Source of the DNA: Streptomyces griseiscabiei | GTDB taxonomy: Bacteria; Actinomycetota; Actinomycetes; Streptomycetales; Streptomycetaceae | Length of the DNA stretch: 64,000 nt | NCBI RefSeq assembly: GCF_020010925.1 | Contig: NZ_JAGJBZ010000002.1 | Span: 1,736,001-1,800,000 of the forward strand | Reading direction: 5' to 3' | In this document: in pieces, positions 1 through 8,484 of the stretch | How positions within the stretch are numbered: the first letter of the stretch is position 1 | How the letters are laid out: each line of letters opens with the position of its first letter | Program-made: the position numbers and the translations under genes | Notes under the pieces: generated by a model | Database searches by the model: none | What the model was told of the DNA's origin: nothing | What the model saw: only the letters and a program-made list of their open reading frames with translations

Positions 1-1
1 G

Positions 2-670
2 GACGACCTCAGCGACCTCGACGACCCGAACGCGGGGGACAACCTGCGGCTGCCGAGCAACTGGATCGTGGACTTCCGGCGGCTGTTCGACTTCGGCGAG
101 ATCGGCCGGGACGACCTGGTCGTGCCCGAGGGCGAGTTCAACGTGGCCAAGCGGCTCGACACGCTCCTCGTCGACCCGCTGTCCACGCTGCCCACCGGCA
201 CGTTCGACGGCCGTGGCCGCCCGGCCCCGCCGGTCGTCCAGCGCAACCTGGCCTTCCGCAACCTCGTGCGGGCCTCGATGGTGGAGCTGGCCACCGGGCC
301 GCAGCTGGCCGCGCAGATGGGCTTCAAGCCGCTCACGGAGGACCAGATCCTGCGGGGCGACGGCGGCGCCGTCCTGGAGGGCCTCACCGACACCGAGCGC
401 GCGCGGCTCGTGGAGCACACGCCGCTGTGGTTCTACGTGCTGCGCGAGGCCGAGGTGAACGAGGCCCGTCCCGGGAGTCTCACGGGTGTGGGGGGCACGC
501 TCGTCGCGGAGGTGTTCCATCGGGCGATGGAGGGCAGCCGGAGGTCGATCGTGAAGCATCCGGGCTGGCGCCCGAGCCTCCCGTCCCACAAGAAGGGGCG
601 CTTCACCATGGCGGACCTGCTGCTCTTCGCCTTCGAGAACGACCCTGAGCTGCTGAACCCTCTGGGCTGA
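2..670 (+). CDS. heme peroxidase family protein, C-terminal part (5' end outside window)
   Basis: The reading frame is open from base 2 to the TGA at 668-670, giving 222 residues of the C-terminal region of an animal-type (myeloperoxidase superfamily) heme peroxidase. Recognisable features are the NLAFRNLVRASMVELATG segment, the LWFYVLREAE helix, the GSLTGVGGTLVAEVF segment near the end and a final MADLLLFA helix, which are typical of bacterial proteins of this family. The proximal and distal heme residues lie upstream and cannot be checked. Bacterial members are predicted to oxidise organic or halide substrates with peroxide; no substrate can be inferred. The gene ends 20 bases before the first copy of the dispersed inverted repeat and converges on the next gene. 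It is truncated only by the window edge. Confidence 0.8.
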   Translation, partial: DDLSDLDDPNAGDNLRLPSNWIVDFRRLFDFGEIGRDDLVVPEGEFNVAKRLDTLLVDPLSTLPTGTFDGRGRPAPPVVQRNLAFRNLVRASMVELATGPQLAAQMGFKPLTEDQILRGDGGAVLEGLTDTERARLVEHTPLWFYVLREAEVNEARPGSLTGVGGTLVAEVFHRAMEGSRRSIVKHPGWRPSLPSHKKGRFTMADLLLFAFENDPELLNPLG

Positions 671-690
671 CGGGGGTCTGGGGTCGCAGG

Positions 691-910
691 GGGGTGCGTT
701 GTCGGGTGCGGGTCCGGTGGGGCTTCTCGCGCAGTTCCCCGCGCCCCTGAAAAGCCGGGGCTGCGCCCCGAGCTTTTCAGGCCCGCCGCCGGTTGCCTTT
801 CAGGCCGCGGAGGGCTCGTCTTCCAGGCCCGCAGGGGCCTGGGCTTTCAGGGGCGCGGGGAACTGCGCGACCAGCCCCCACCGGACCCGCACCCGACAAC
901 GCACCCCACC
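691..910. repeat. dispersed inverted repeat, copy A (probable bidirectional terminator)
   Basis: Two arms of about 65 bases (691-756 and 841-910) are almost perfect inverted copies. They are centred on GCGCAGTTCCCCGCGCCCCTG and extend outward through GGTCCGGTGGGG and GTCGGGTGCG. The loop carries smaller GC hairpins and pieces of the CTTTCAGG motif. It fills the space between two convergent genes. Six further copies or relatives lie in this window (8298, 21065, 30161, 32270, 52861, 60963). The transcript of either strand would fold into a long hairpin, so termination for both genes is the simplest role; this is inference. Confidence 0.85.
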
Positions 911-916
911 CGCCCC

Positions 917-1567
917 CTAGACCCGCCTCGGTGAGGCAAGCAGATACCGCTCCCGGGTGCGGGGGTCGGTGACCTCGCCCACCTGCCACCCCACCCGCTC
1001 CAACGTCACCGCACAGGCCCGCAACACCCCCGCGTCGGCGGCACGTACGGCGACCGCGTCCGGCTGGGGCGTGGCCCGCACCCGGTAGCCCTCCTCCTCC
1101 GACCCCCGCGCCGGCCGGTGGCCCGCCGCCTCCAGGGCCAGCGCGGCGGCCCGCACCAGATGGGTCCGCTCCCAGCCGCAGGGGCGGTCCGTCGCGCCGC
1201 CCGGATTGGTCATCCGGCGCAGCTCCAGCAGCCCCTGCCAGGCGCTGTGCACCTCACGCGTCCGGGCCGCCCCGGTGTCGGCGGCCTCCTCGCCGCCGAC
1301 CCGCGCGGCGAAGACACCGGCCTGGTCGGAGGCCGGGGCGGGGCTCTCCGGGGGCGCCTCCGCAACCGCCTGCGGCGCCGGCGCCGTCTCCCGTACGCGA
1401 TGCCCCGCCGGTGTCAGGAAGTGGTCGTGCGGCGGGCGCGGATGCCGGAAGGCCAGGCCCCGCTTCACCAGCGCCGCGAGCTGCGCCGGTGTACCCGTCA
1501 GCCGCCCGGTCACGGGCTCGGCGGCGTCGATGATCCGCCGCTGGACGGCGGTCGGCGGTCGTGTCAC
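917..1567 (-). CDS. hypothetical protein with winged-helix-like N-terminus
   Basis: A 216-residue protein. The GTG at 1567 was chosen because GGGGAGGG lies a few bases upstream and the more upstream codons have out-of-frame composition. The first 60 residues (TAVQRRIIDAA, LAALVKRGLAF, LTPAGHRVRE) look like a winged-helix module: helix, recognition-like helix, then a beta-wing ending in LTPAGH, as in MarR/PadR-type proteins. The centre is Ala/Pro-rich and linker-like. The C-terminal 110 residues hold two alpha/beta units that I do not recognise. No enzyme motif is visible. It lies 47 bases downstream of the histidine phosphatase gene on the same strand and could be cotranscribed with it. Confidence 0.6.
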   Translation of the reverse strand: MTRPPTAVQRRIIDAAEPVTGRLTGTPAQLAALVKRGLAFRHPRPPHDHFLTPAGHRVRETAPAPQAVAEAPPESPAPASDQAGVFAARVGGEEAADTGAARTREVHSAWQGLLELRRMTNPGGATDRPCGWERTHLVRAAALALEAAGHRPARGSEEEGYRVRATPQPDAVAVRAADAGVLRACAVTLERVGWQVGEVTDPRTRERYLLASPRRV

Positions 1568-1614
1568 GGCACCCTCCCCACACCCTCTCTCGGCCCCTTC
1601 GACGTATGCGAAGA

Positions 1615-2214
1615 CTACGAGGAGGGTCTGACATTCCACCCCGCGACGACCGGACGCCCGTGTTCCGTGCCGAGCCGGCAGACCGTGCCCGTCGCCAGCT
1701 GGAACAGCGCACCACCGGAGGCGGAGAGGCCGAGGTAGCGGGCGGTCAGGACGCGCAGGACGTGCCCGTGCGCCACCAGCACCACGTCCCCCTCGGTGTT
1801 CCCCAGCGCCGCGTGCGCCTTCGCCAGCATCCGGTCGACGCGCGCCCCGACCTCCTCCGGGCTCTCCCCGGGGTGCTCCGGCGGCCCCGGCGCGACCCCG
1901 TCCGTGAAGAGGAACCAGTCCGGGCGGGTGCGATGGATCTCGACGGTCGTGATCCCCTCGTACCCGCCGTAGTCCCACTCGACGAGATCCGCGTCGACGC
2001 GCGCCCCGCCGAGCCCGGCCAGTTCGGCCGTCTCCCGGGCGCGCTTGAGCGGGCTCACGAAGACGGCGCCGACGCGGTGCGAGCCGAGGAGCGGGGCGAG
2101 GCCGCGCGCCTGTTCACGGCCGTGGTCGGTCAGCGGGATGTCGGTCCAGCTGGTGTGCTGCCCGGACGCCGACCACTCGGTCTCACCGTGCCGCACAAGA
2201 AGAAGATCACCCAT
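1615..2214 (-). CDS. histidine phosphatase family protein
   Basis: A 199-residue protein of the phosphoglycerate-mutase-like (histidine phosphatase) superfamily. The catalytic RHGE motif is at residues 8-11, where His9 would be the phosphorylated residue. A second-half VAHGHVLRVL supplies the other catalytic histidine, and PLTDHGREQA and the ARETAELAG segment are family-typical. Substrates of short members include sugar phosphates and alpha-ribazole phosphate; nothing here decides between them. The ATG at 2214 is preceded by TAGCCT (2226-2221) with only 6 bases between, and there is no good ribosome-binding site, so a leaderless transcript is likely. It sits 41 bases downstream of the HAD-like gene. 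Confidence 0.88.
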   Translation of the reverse strand: MGDLLLVRHGETEWSASGQHTSWTDIPLTDHGREQARGLAPLLGSHRVGAVFVSPLKRARETAELAGLGGARVDADLVEWDYGGYEGITTVEIHRTRPDWFLFTDGVAPGPPEHPGESPEEVGARVDRMLAKAHAALGNTEGDVVLVAHGHVLRVLTARYLGLSASGGALFQLATGTVCRLGTEHGRPVVAGWNVRPSS

Positions 2215-2255
2215 GGCCCCAGGCTACGAGCCCACGGCACCGGCGGCGCCCCGCC

Positions 2256-2789
2256 TCACAGAGCACGGGCCCATCGCTCCAGCTCCGCGAACTCCTCCTC
2301 CCGCAGCCCCCGGCGCGGATCGATCCGCAGCAGCAGGGCCGCCGCGTCGTGGTGCTCGGCCGCGTGCCGTACGTCGAGGTCGGTGATCATGTCGTCGACC
2401 CAGACGAACGGCCGCCCCGCCGCCCACGCCAGGACCTGCCGGGTCTTCCAGTACAGCCCGTCCGGGTCCTCGGCGAAGAGGTCGGCGAACTCGATCACCG
2501 GCAGATCGCGCGGCAGCCCGATCACCGGCCCGATCATCTCGTTCGCCTCGTGCATCCATGTCGTCGCCCACGCCAACTCGTAGGGCAGCGCGAGCAGTCG
2601 TTCCCCGTGCGCCGGGTTCAGCCGGATCCGCAGGCCCCGGCGCAGCCGCCGGGACCCCGGCTTCTGCCGCGAGGACCAGTTGGCGGGGTGCACCCGGCGG
2701 GTCACATAGCCGCGTGGCCGCCGTATTCGGGCGCCGAAGGGGTTGAGGGGACCGTCGACGTCGAGGAGGAGCAGTGGTCGGTCAGTCAT
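2256..2789 (-). CDS. HAD-like hydrolase-family protein
   Basis: A 177-residue protein beginning MTDRPLLLLDVDGPLNPFG. The LLLDVDGPLN segment fits HAD motif I (DxDG, nucleophile Asp at about residue 10). A late segment, PFVWVDDMITDLD, resembles the motif IV acidic pair. Between them lies a basic stretch (residues about 25-55, many Arg) and an LPYELAWATTWMHEAN segment also seen in actinomycete HAD-like proteins of unknown function. The length is close to the minimal HAD core, with no obvious large cap domain. A phosphatase role is plausible from the family but no substrate can be named. It is in the same leftward run as the phosphatase and the lipoprotein. Confidence 0.7.
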   Translation of the reverse strand: MTDRPLLLLDVDGPLNPFGARIRRPRGYVTRRVHPANWSSRQKPGSRRLRRGLRIRLNPAHGERLLALPYELAWATTWMHEANEMIGPVIGLPRDLPVIEFADLFAEDPDGLYWKTRQVLAWAAGRPFVWVDDMITDLDVRHAAEHHDAAALLLRIDPRRGLREEEFAELERWARAL

Positions 2790-2848
2790 GAGGAAGGGCT
2801 ACCCAGCGCGGACGTACGGCGTGCATCCCCTCGTCCCCCGGGGTGAGT

Positions 2849-3556
2849 TCAGACGTCCAGTGCGCGGGCCGCGCGTTCCGTGGCCCGCCGGGCGATGTCC
2901 TCGGTCTCCTCCCGAGGCGGTGCGTCCGGGGCCGCCGCATGGCTGATCACCACGAGGAGCCTGCCCTGGCGTACGAGCGTCTTGGTCTCCCCGGACGGGA
3001 AGCCGCCCAGCTCCACTTCGATACCGGCCGCCCAACTCCGGTCCCCCAGGCGGGGATTCGACGTCTGCCGCAGCCGCTCCGTCCCGGTGCGCGCGAGATC
3101 GGACCAGGTGATGGTGAACTCCTCGCAGTCCACGAGATCGGCGAGGGTCCTCTCGTACGCCTTCTCGGCGGTGGAGTCGTCGCGGTAGACCCGGAGGGTC
3201 TGGCGGATCCACGGCCCCAACCGGCTGTGCCCGAACTGGATGCGCGCCTGCACCGCCGTGCCGGAGGCCGGGGTTCCGTAGTCGAGGTCGTTGAGGGCGC
3301 GCAGACACCTCGGGCGGTCCGAACGGTCCGGTGGTACGGCCTCGTCGTCCGGCAGGACCGTGTCGTAGCCGGTGAGGTCGTCCTCCCGCAGCAGCGCGGC
3401 GGAGACCTCGGCCCGGGTGGGCAGCCGTCGCCCCTCGCCCTCGCCCTCGTCCGGCGCGGAACCGCCGTCCCCACCACAGCCCCCGGTCAGCAGGACTACG
3501 GCGACAGCGGTGGCGACGGCGGTGGTGGTGGCGAACGGCAGTGCTGTGATCCTCAT
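2849..3556 (-). CDS. putative secreted lipoprotein
   Basis: A 235-residue protein with a clear lipoprotein signal: a short basic N-terminus, an Ala/Val-rich hydrophobic core and the lipobox LTGGC, whose Cys near residue 27 would be lipidated after cleavage. An acidic, Gly/Glu-rich linker follows, then a soluble domain with three cysteines and conserved-looking segments such as LLREDDLTGYDTV and the final IARRATERAARALDV. This layout is common in Streptomyces extracytoplasmic proteins of unknown function, often called sensor-domain-like lipoproteins. It lies between the M48 protease gene and the HAD gene. The 5' flank (about 3557-3620) is full of AGCAAC/GTTGCT repeats. Confidence 0.75.
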   Translation of the reverse strand: MRITALPFATTTAVATAVAVVLLTGGCGGDGGSAPDEGEGEGRRLPTRAEVSAALLREDDLTGYDTVLPDDEAVPPDRSDRPRCLRALNDLDYGTPASGTAVQARIQFGHSRLGPWIRQTLRVYRDDSTAEKAYERTLADLVDCEEFTITWSDLARTGTERLRQTSNPRLGDRSWAAGIEVELGGFPSGETKTLVRQGRLLVVISHAAAPDAPPREETEDIARRATERAARALDV

Positions 3557-3623
3557 GGAACCCCCGTTGCTTCCCGTTGCTCTCGTTCCTTCTCATTGCT
3601 GTTGCTGTTGCTCGTTCGCGGTG

Positions 3624-5720
3624 TCAGCGGGCCAGCACGACCTTGCACGCCGCATGGACCTCCCGGACGGCCGCGCCCGTGTCGAAGCCGGGATCGCTCT
3701 CCAGGCCTTCGAGGACGCGCAGGACGACCGCGCGCAGGTTCGCGTCGCGGGTCACCCTCATCTGCTCCAGCACCTCCCGGAGGCCGTCACGGGTACGGAG
3801 ATCCGCGGTGGGCGCGGCCAGGAGGACGAAGCAGGCGAGCGCCGGTTCGACGGCCGGGTGGCGTCCGGGACCCGTGGCACTCGGCAGGACGGGCAGTTCG
3901 CCTTCCGGGAGGTCGTCCGGGAGGTCCCGCGCACGGCCGGTGTCGTCGGTCGGCCGGGTCAGGGGCGGGTCGGGCGGGACCCGGCGGTCGATCACCGTGC
4001 CCACGGTCACCGCGCCGATCGGCAGGAGCGCGGCGGCGCAGACACAGGTGCAGGCGCCGGCGAGGGCGGTGGAGCGCCAGGGCCTTCGCCACGCCGTCCA
4101 CAGCACCACGAGCGCGAGGACCCCGCCGGCGCACAACCCCCCGTACACCACCGGAGTCAGGAGCAGCCGCCCCACGGCCCGCGGCGGGACGTACGACGTG
4201 GCCACCAGCCGCTGGAGCTGGAACCACACCGCGAGCGGCACGGAGAGCACCAGGCCGGCGAGGACGATCAGCACCCGGGGTCCGGGCGCGGTCCGCAGCC
4301 GTACGGGGGCCAGCGCCCGCGACCAGGCCACGAAGACGGCTCCGCCGAGGACCGCGACGGTCACGAGTGGCAGTACCGCCACCGGCCGGGCACCGAGGAG
4401 GGCGTAGTGGTCGCCCCGGACGAGCGCGGTGGGGAACAGCCGCTCCCATGCGCCGGCGGCGCGGGGCGACAACTGCGAGCCCACCACGAGTGCGAGCCCC
4501 AGGAGCGCGCCGGAGCGGAGGGCGTCACCCGTGCCGTGACCGTCGCGCCACACGGAGACCGACACCACGGCGGCCACGGCCGTGCCGGTGAGCAGTCCCG
4601 TGAGCCAGTGGGCGAGGAAGGCGTCGCCCGCCGTGGCGGCTTCGAGCAGCAGGGCGATCTCCTGGAACGCGGCCCCGACCGCGATGCCCGCGATCAGGCA
4701 GGAGGTGAGCAGCAGCCGGTGGGGCCTGCCCGGCTCCTCCAGTACCCGCAACCGGCTGCGGCCGTCTGGATGCAGCCGCAGCAACGCGGCCGGCCGCGGC
4801 ACCCCGGGCAGTCGCCGCCGCACCACTTCGAGTGCCACCGACCGCCGTACGGCGAACGCCATCCCGCCCGGGTCCGCGGGGGCCGTGTCGGCGGTGTGGT
4901 CGGCCTCGTACTCGCGGGTGCGGACGAACGCGGCGAACGCCAGCAGGACCACGGCGGTCACCGCGGCGAGCCGCCAGCCCAGCGACAGCGCGAGGTTCGC
5001 CGGACGGCCGATCGCCGCGACCGCCAAGGGGAGTACGACGACGCAGGGGAAGAGCCACAGGACGTGGAAGGCGAACCGGCCCCGGCCCACGTCCCCGGCG
5101 CGCAGATGCGCGACCTCGTGGCGCAGGGTCGCCATCGCGACGCGGTCGTGGTCCTCGTCCGGCGAGGTCTCCCAGGAGAGGGGTGTGTGGTTGGCGAGGA
5201 CCACGTACTGGCGGGCGAACAGCCCGTAGGCCCGTGCCTCCTCGCGTACGCCGCCGAGTCCGCCGCGTCGCTCGACGACCGCCCTCGGCGGGACGGCGGG
5301 GGCGTGTCCGGCCTCGGCGAGGCAGGACTTCAGGGCCGCCGTCGTCCGGGCGGGGACCGGCAGCGGGCGGCGGTGCCAGCGCCGCAGCCGCCAGCCGGTG
5401 GTGACGAGCACGGCCAGCGCGGCGAGGGCGAGGACCACCACCGGGCCGAGCAGGCTCACCGCCGACTCCCGCAGCAGCAGGTCGTCCAGGCAGCGGGTCG
5501 TGGTGCCCAGGTCACCGGCGGCGGTCCCGACGGCTCGTGCGGTTCCGGCGGCTCGGCGCAGACAGGCCTCGCGCCGGGCCGTCCAGCCGTCCCGGGTGAG
5601 GACGCCCCACCAGGTGCCGGTGAAGAGCGATGCCGCGCTCACCATGAGGAGCAGCAGCAGGAATTGGGTGGATGTGGGATGCGGCAGCGCGGGAGGGGCC
5701 CCGGCGCGCGGATCCGTCAC
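3624..5720 (-). CDS. M48-type integral membrane metalloprotease
   Basis: A 698-residue membrane protein. The zinc site is HEVAH at residues 201-205 with the third ligand expected in EYEAD at 270-274, the M48 (HtpX/Ste24) arrangement. A membrane segment lies near residues 18-38 and another near 88-108, hydrophobic stretches flank and follow the zinc site, and a large C-terminal half carries several more predicted spans. It ends in a cytosolic or periplasmic helical tail (LREVLEQMRVTRDANLRAVVLRVLE). It is much longer than HtpX (about 290 residues), so the C-terminal membrane part may be a sensor or substrate module. Its ATG overlaps the stop of the upstream 179-residue gene (5717-5720), implying translational coupling. 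Confidence 0.82.
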   Translation of the reverse strand: MTDPRAGAPPALPHPTSTQFLLLLLMVSAASLFTGTWWGVLTRDGWTARREACLRRAAGTARAVGTAAGDLGTTTRCLDDLLLRESAVSLLGPVVVLALAALAVLVTTGWRLRRWHRRPLPVPARTTAALKSCLAEAGHAPAVPPRAVVERRGGLGGVREEARAYGLFARQYVVLANHTPLSWETSPDEDHDRVAMATLRHEVAHLRAGDVGRGRFAFHVLWLFPCVVVLPLAVAAIGRPANLALSLGWRLAAVTAVVLLAFAAFVRTREYEADHTADTAPADPGGMAFAVRRSVALEVVRRRLPGVPRPAALLRLHPDGRSRLRVLEEPGRPHRLLLTSCLIAGIAVGAAFQEIALLLEAATAGDAFLAHWLTGLLTGTAVAAVVSVSVWRDGHGTGDALRSGALLGLALVVGSQLSPRAAGAWERLFPTALVRGDHYALLGARPVAVLPLVTVAVLGGAVFVAWSRALAPVRLRTAPGPRVLIVLAGLVLSVPLAVWFQLQRLVATSYVPPRAVGRLLLTPVVYGGLCAGGVLALVVLWTAWRRPWRSTALAGACTCVCAAALLPIGAVTVGTVIDRRVPPDPPLTRPTDDTGRARDLPDDLPEGELPVLPSATGPGRHPAVEPALACFVLLAAPTADLRTRDGLREVLEQMRVTRDANLRAVVLRVLEGLESDPGFDTGAAVREVHAACKVVLAR

Positions 5721-6256
5721 CCGGTGCCGCCCCCCGGTTCCGCACCGCCGGGGGCCGTGCCCCGGCCGCGCGCGATCCAGGCGGTGGCGACGGCGTCGGC
5801 CACGGCAGCCGCCTGCTCCGGCGGGCAGCCGATCGCCTCGATGCGGGCCGACACATGGCCGCGCAGCCAGCCCAGGTCCTGTGCCTCGAACGGCTGAGCG
5901 GGTTCTCCCAGTGCCGCGGCGAGCCTCCGCTGTCTGCTCGCCCGCCGGCGGCCGAGTCTTCCGTTGACCGCGCGGGCGCCCGCCTTGACGCCCTCCCCGA
6001 TGAGCGTCGCCACCACGGCCACCACCAGAGGTTCGGTGAGAACCGTGGTCACCAGGCCGGTCGTCATCAACCCACCCCGCCCACCGGCGAGTTGATCGAC
6101 CGTCACCGGATCGGCGCGGTACCGCTCCAGATGCCCGGGCAGCTCGTGTTCGACCCGTTCGGCGTCAGTGGGCCCCAACTCCCCGCGTAAGGCGAGAAGG
6201 TGGAGCGCGGCACCGATGACGTCCGCCCCTGTGACCACTTCCGAACCGGAGTTCAT
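5717..6256 (-). CDS. hypothetical protein with a TTA codon, coupled to the M48 protease
   Basis: A 179-residue protein of unknown function. Residues 67-90 (LVTTVLTEPLVVAVVATLIGEG) form one hydrophobic segment followed by a very basic stretch (NGRLGRRRASRQRR), suggesting a single membrane anchor with a cytosolic basic face. Codon 23 (6190-6188) is TTA, which in Streptomyces needs the bldA tRNA, so expression should be developmentally delayed. Its stop overlaps the start of the protease gene, so the protease may share that control. A good -10 (TATAGT, about 6302-6297 on this strand) lies roughly 40 bases upstream of the ATG, with a G-rich ribosome-binding site between. Confidence 0.7.
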   Translation of the reverse strand: MNSGSEVVTGADVIGAALHLLALRGELGPTDAERVEHELPGHLERYRADPVTVDQLAGGRGGLMTTGLVTTVLTEPLVVAVVATLIGEGVKAGARAVNGRLGRRRASRQRRLAAALGEPAQPFEAQDLGWLRGHVSARIEAIGCPPEQAAAVADAVATAWIARGRGTAPGGAEPGGGTG

Positions 6257-6340
6257 CCCTACCCCCGAACCCGTGTGCCCGTCGCGTGTTGGGGACTATA
6301 GAGGGATATGACAGGGGCTGTGCGCCAGAGGAATGATTCG

Positions 6341-7549
6341 TCACTGTCGATACCCGCTCAGGAAGCGTCCGATCCTGCCGATCGCCGCCTCCAGGTCCTC
6401 CGCGTGGGGCAGGGTGAGGATGCGGAAGTGGTCGGGGGTGGGCCAGTTGAAGCCGGTGCCCTGGACGACCTGGATCTTCTCGCGCAGGAGCAGATCGAGG
6501 ACGAACTTCTCGTCGTCGTGGATCCTGTGGACCTTCGGGTCGAGCCGGGGGAAGGCGTACAGCGAACCCTTCGGCTTCACACAGGACACACCGGGGATCT
6601 CGTTCAGCTTCTCCCAGGCCACCGTGCGCTGTTCGTGCAGCCGGCCGCCCGGCGCGGTCAGGTCGAAGATGGACTGCCGGCCGCCGAGCGCGGCCTGGAT
6701 GGCGTACTGGGCGGGCGCGTTGGCGCACAGCCGCATGGAGGCCAGCATGGTCAGGCCCTCCAGATAGTTCTTCGCGTGCTGCTTCGGGCCGGTCACCACC
6801 AGCCAGCCCGAGCGGAAGCCCGCCACGCGGTAGGTCTTCGACAGTCCGCAGAAGGTGAGGACGACCAGGTCGGGGGCGAGCGCGGCGACCGAGTGGTGGA
6901 CGGCGTCGTCGTACAGGATCTGGTCGTAGATCTCGTCGGCGAAGACCATCAGGCCGTGGCGGCGGGCGAGGTCGAGGATGCCCTCGATGATCTCCTTCGG
7001 GTACACCGCGCCGGTGGGGTTGTTGGGGTTGATGATGACCACGGCCTTGGTGCGGTCCGTGATCTTCGACGCCATGTCGTCCAGGTCCGGGTACCAGTCG
7101 GCCTGTTCGTCGCAGAGGTAGTGCACCGCCTTGCCCCCGGCGAGCGTGGTGACGGCCGTCCACAGGGGGAAGTCGGGGGCCGGGATCAGGATCTCGTCGC
7201 CGTCCTCCACCAGTGCCTGTACGGCCATCGAGATCAGCTCGGAGATGCCGTTGCCGAGGAAGACGTCGTCGACGCCGACCTCCAGGCCCAGGGTCTGGTA
7301 GCGCCCCGCCACGGCCCGGCGGGCGGAGAGGATGCCGCGGGAGTCCGTGTAGCCGTGCGCCTGGGGGAGCATCCGGATCATGTCCTGGAGGATCTCCTCC
7401 GGCGCCTCGAAGCCGAACAGCGCGGGGTTGCCGGTGTTCAGGCGCAGCACGCTGTGGCCCGCCTTCTCCAGTGCGTCGGCGTGCTCGATCACCGGGCCGC
7501 GGATCTCGTAGCAGACCTCGCTGAGCTTGTTCGACTGCCGGAACTCCAT
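6341..7549 (-). CDS. PLP-dependent aminotransferase, AlaT type
   Basis: A 402-residue fold-type I aminotransferase. The PLP lysine is K238 in the CGLSKTYRVAGFRSGW motif. NPNNPTG (about 174-180) and FADEIYDQ (203-210) are the other cofactor-binding signatures. The N-terminus (FRQSNKLSEVCYEIRGPV) and HGYTDSRGI match the alanine/glutamate-pyruvate aminotransferases AlaA/AlaT, so the likely reaction is pyruvate plus glutamate to alanine plus 2-oxoglutarate; valine use is also possible in this family. The ribosome-binding site GGAGG sits 10 bases before the ATG. It is divergent from an HxlR regulator across 87 bases that contain a perfect palindrome, which suggests joint control. Confidence 0.9.
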   Translation of the reverse strand: MEFRQSNKLSEVCYEIRGPVIEHADALEKAGHSVLRLNTGNPALFGFEAPEEILQDMIRMLPQAHGYTDSRGILSARRAVAGRYQTLGLEVGVDDVFLGNGISELISMAVQALVEDGDEILIPAPDFPLWTAVTTLAGGKAVHYLCDEQADWYPDLDDMASKITDRTKAVVIINPNNPTGAVYPKEIIEGILDLARRHGLMVFADEIYDQILYDDAVHHSVAALAPDLVVLTFCGLSKTYRVAGFRSGWLVVTGPKQHAKNYLEGLTMLASMRLCANAPAQYAIQAALGGRQSIFDLTAPGGRLHEQRTVAWEKLNEIPGVSCVKPKGSLYAFPRLDPKVHRIHDDEKFVLDLLLREKIQVVQGTGFNWPTPDHFRILTLPHAEDLEAAIGRIGRFLSGYRQ

Positions 7550-7579
7550 GCGCGCTCGCCCCTCCGGTTTCGTGTGATG

Positions 7580-7629
7580 CTTGGTTTTACCAAGCTCCAG
7601 CTTGGAAAGTCCAACGACATGTCTAGACT
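7580..7629 (+). promoter_or_regulatory. HxlR-gene promoter with overlapping palindromic operator
   Basis: A perfect inverted repeat, CCAAGCT-CC-AGCTTGG, lies at 7590-7605. A second one, CTTGG-N5-CCAAG (7580-7594), shares its left half. The right half overlaps a -35-like TTGGAA (7603-7608), and TAGACT at 7624-7629 is the -10. Only 7 bases separate the -10 from the ATG at 7637, so the mRNA probably starts at or next to the start codon. Placement over the promoter between divergent genes suits autoregulation by the HxlR protein. Confidence 0.7.
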
Positions 7630-7636
7630 GCGTCGC

Positions 7637-8278
7637 ATGTCACCACGCCGAAGCTACGACCAGTACTGCTCCGCCGCCCGCGCCCTCGATGTCGTGGGTG
7701 ACCGCTGGACCCTGCTGATCGTCCGCGAACTGCTGGCCGGCCCGCGCCGCTACACGGATCTGCACGCGGACCTGCCGGGTGTGAGCACCGACGTCCTCGC
7801 CGGACGGCTGAAGGACATGGAACGCGACGGACTGACCACGCGACGCCGGCTGCCGCCGCCGGGAGCGGTCTACGTCTACGAACTCACCGGGCGCGGGCGG
7901 GAGTTGCTGCCCGTGGTGCAGGCCCTCGGGGCGTGGGGCGAGGCGGCGCTCGGCGAACGCCGGGCCACGGACGCGGTGCGGGCCCACTGGTTCGCCCTGC
8001 CGCTGCTCCGGGCGCTCGACGGGTACGCCCCCGGGCTGGTCGAAGTCCGGCTGGAGGAGGGGGAGTTCCATGTGTGGGTCGGTGCGGAGGGCGCGCGGCG
8101 GGTGTACGGGGACGGGGCGGTGACCGGGGTCGGGGAGGCGGATGTACGGCTGACCCTCGACGCGGGCACCTGCGGTGAGCTTGCGCGGGGGGAGTTGACC
8201 CTGAGGGACGCGGTGCGGGCGGGGCGGGTCGTGGTGGTGGGGGAGGGGGCGTTGGCCAAGGAGTTGCGGGAGGGGTGA
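7637..8278 (+). CDS. HxlR-family winged-helix transcriptional regulator
   Basis: A 213-residue protein. Residues 5-100 are the HxlR domain (SYDQYCSAARALDVVGDRWTL, LLAGPRRYTDL, STDVLAGRLKDMERDGL, YELTGRGRELLPVVQALG). Residues 120-213 form a C-terminal SCP2/sterol-carrier-like domain (LDAGTCGELARGELTL), a known two-domain arrangement in actinomycete HxlR proteins. The ATG at 7637 fits both the domain boundary and a leaderless start; an in-frame ATG at 7619 is the alternative. It likely binds the palindrome upstream and could control itself and the divergent aminotransferase. The ligand is unknown. Confidence 0.87.
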   Translation: MSPRRSYDQYCSAARALDVVGDRWTLLIVRELLAGPRRYTDLHADLPGVSTDVLAGRLKDMERDGLTTRRRLPPPGAVYVYELTGRGRELLPVVQALGAWGEAALGERRATDAVRAHWFALPLLRALDGYAPGLVEVRLEEGEFHVWVGAEGARRVYGDGAVTGVGEADVRLTLDAGTCGELARGELTLRDAVRAGRVVVVGEGALAKELREG

Positions 8279-8297
8279 GGGTGCGTGGGGGCGGGTG

Positions 8298-8451
8298 GGG
8301 TGCGTTGTCGGGTGCGGGCCCGGTGGGGCCTGGTCGCGCAGTTCCCCGCGCCCCTGAAAAAGCGGGCTGCGCCCTGCTTTCTCGGCCCGAAAGGGCCGGA
8401 GGTCTTAAGGGGCGCGGGGAACTGCGCGAGAAGCCCCACCGGGCCCGCGGA
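8298..8451. repeat. dispersed inverted repeat, copy B
   Basis: The left arm (8298-8365) and right arm (8405-8451) repeat the copy A core GCGCAGTTCCCCGCGCCCCTG and its inverse, with flanking GGTGGGGCC/GGCCCCACC segments. The loop is shorter and contains CGGCCCGAAAGGGCCG, a small perfect hairpin. It lies between the convergent HxlR regulator gene and the membrane-anchored protein gene, so it is placed to terminate both. Confidence 0.85.
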
Positions 8452-8484
8452 CGAAAGCGAGCGCGGTGGGGCAGGACGGGCCGG

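Noticed and set aside
1568..1978. Longer version of the hypothetical gene starting at 1978
   Set aside because: The extension lies fully antisense to the histidine phosphatase gene and the GTG at 1567 has a strong ribosome-binding site.
3372..5897. An 841-residue plus-strand open frame opposite the M48 protease
   Set aside because: Composition is Arg/Gly/His-rich shadow sequence, and the minus strand has zinc motifs, membrane spans and a coupled start.
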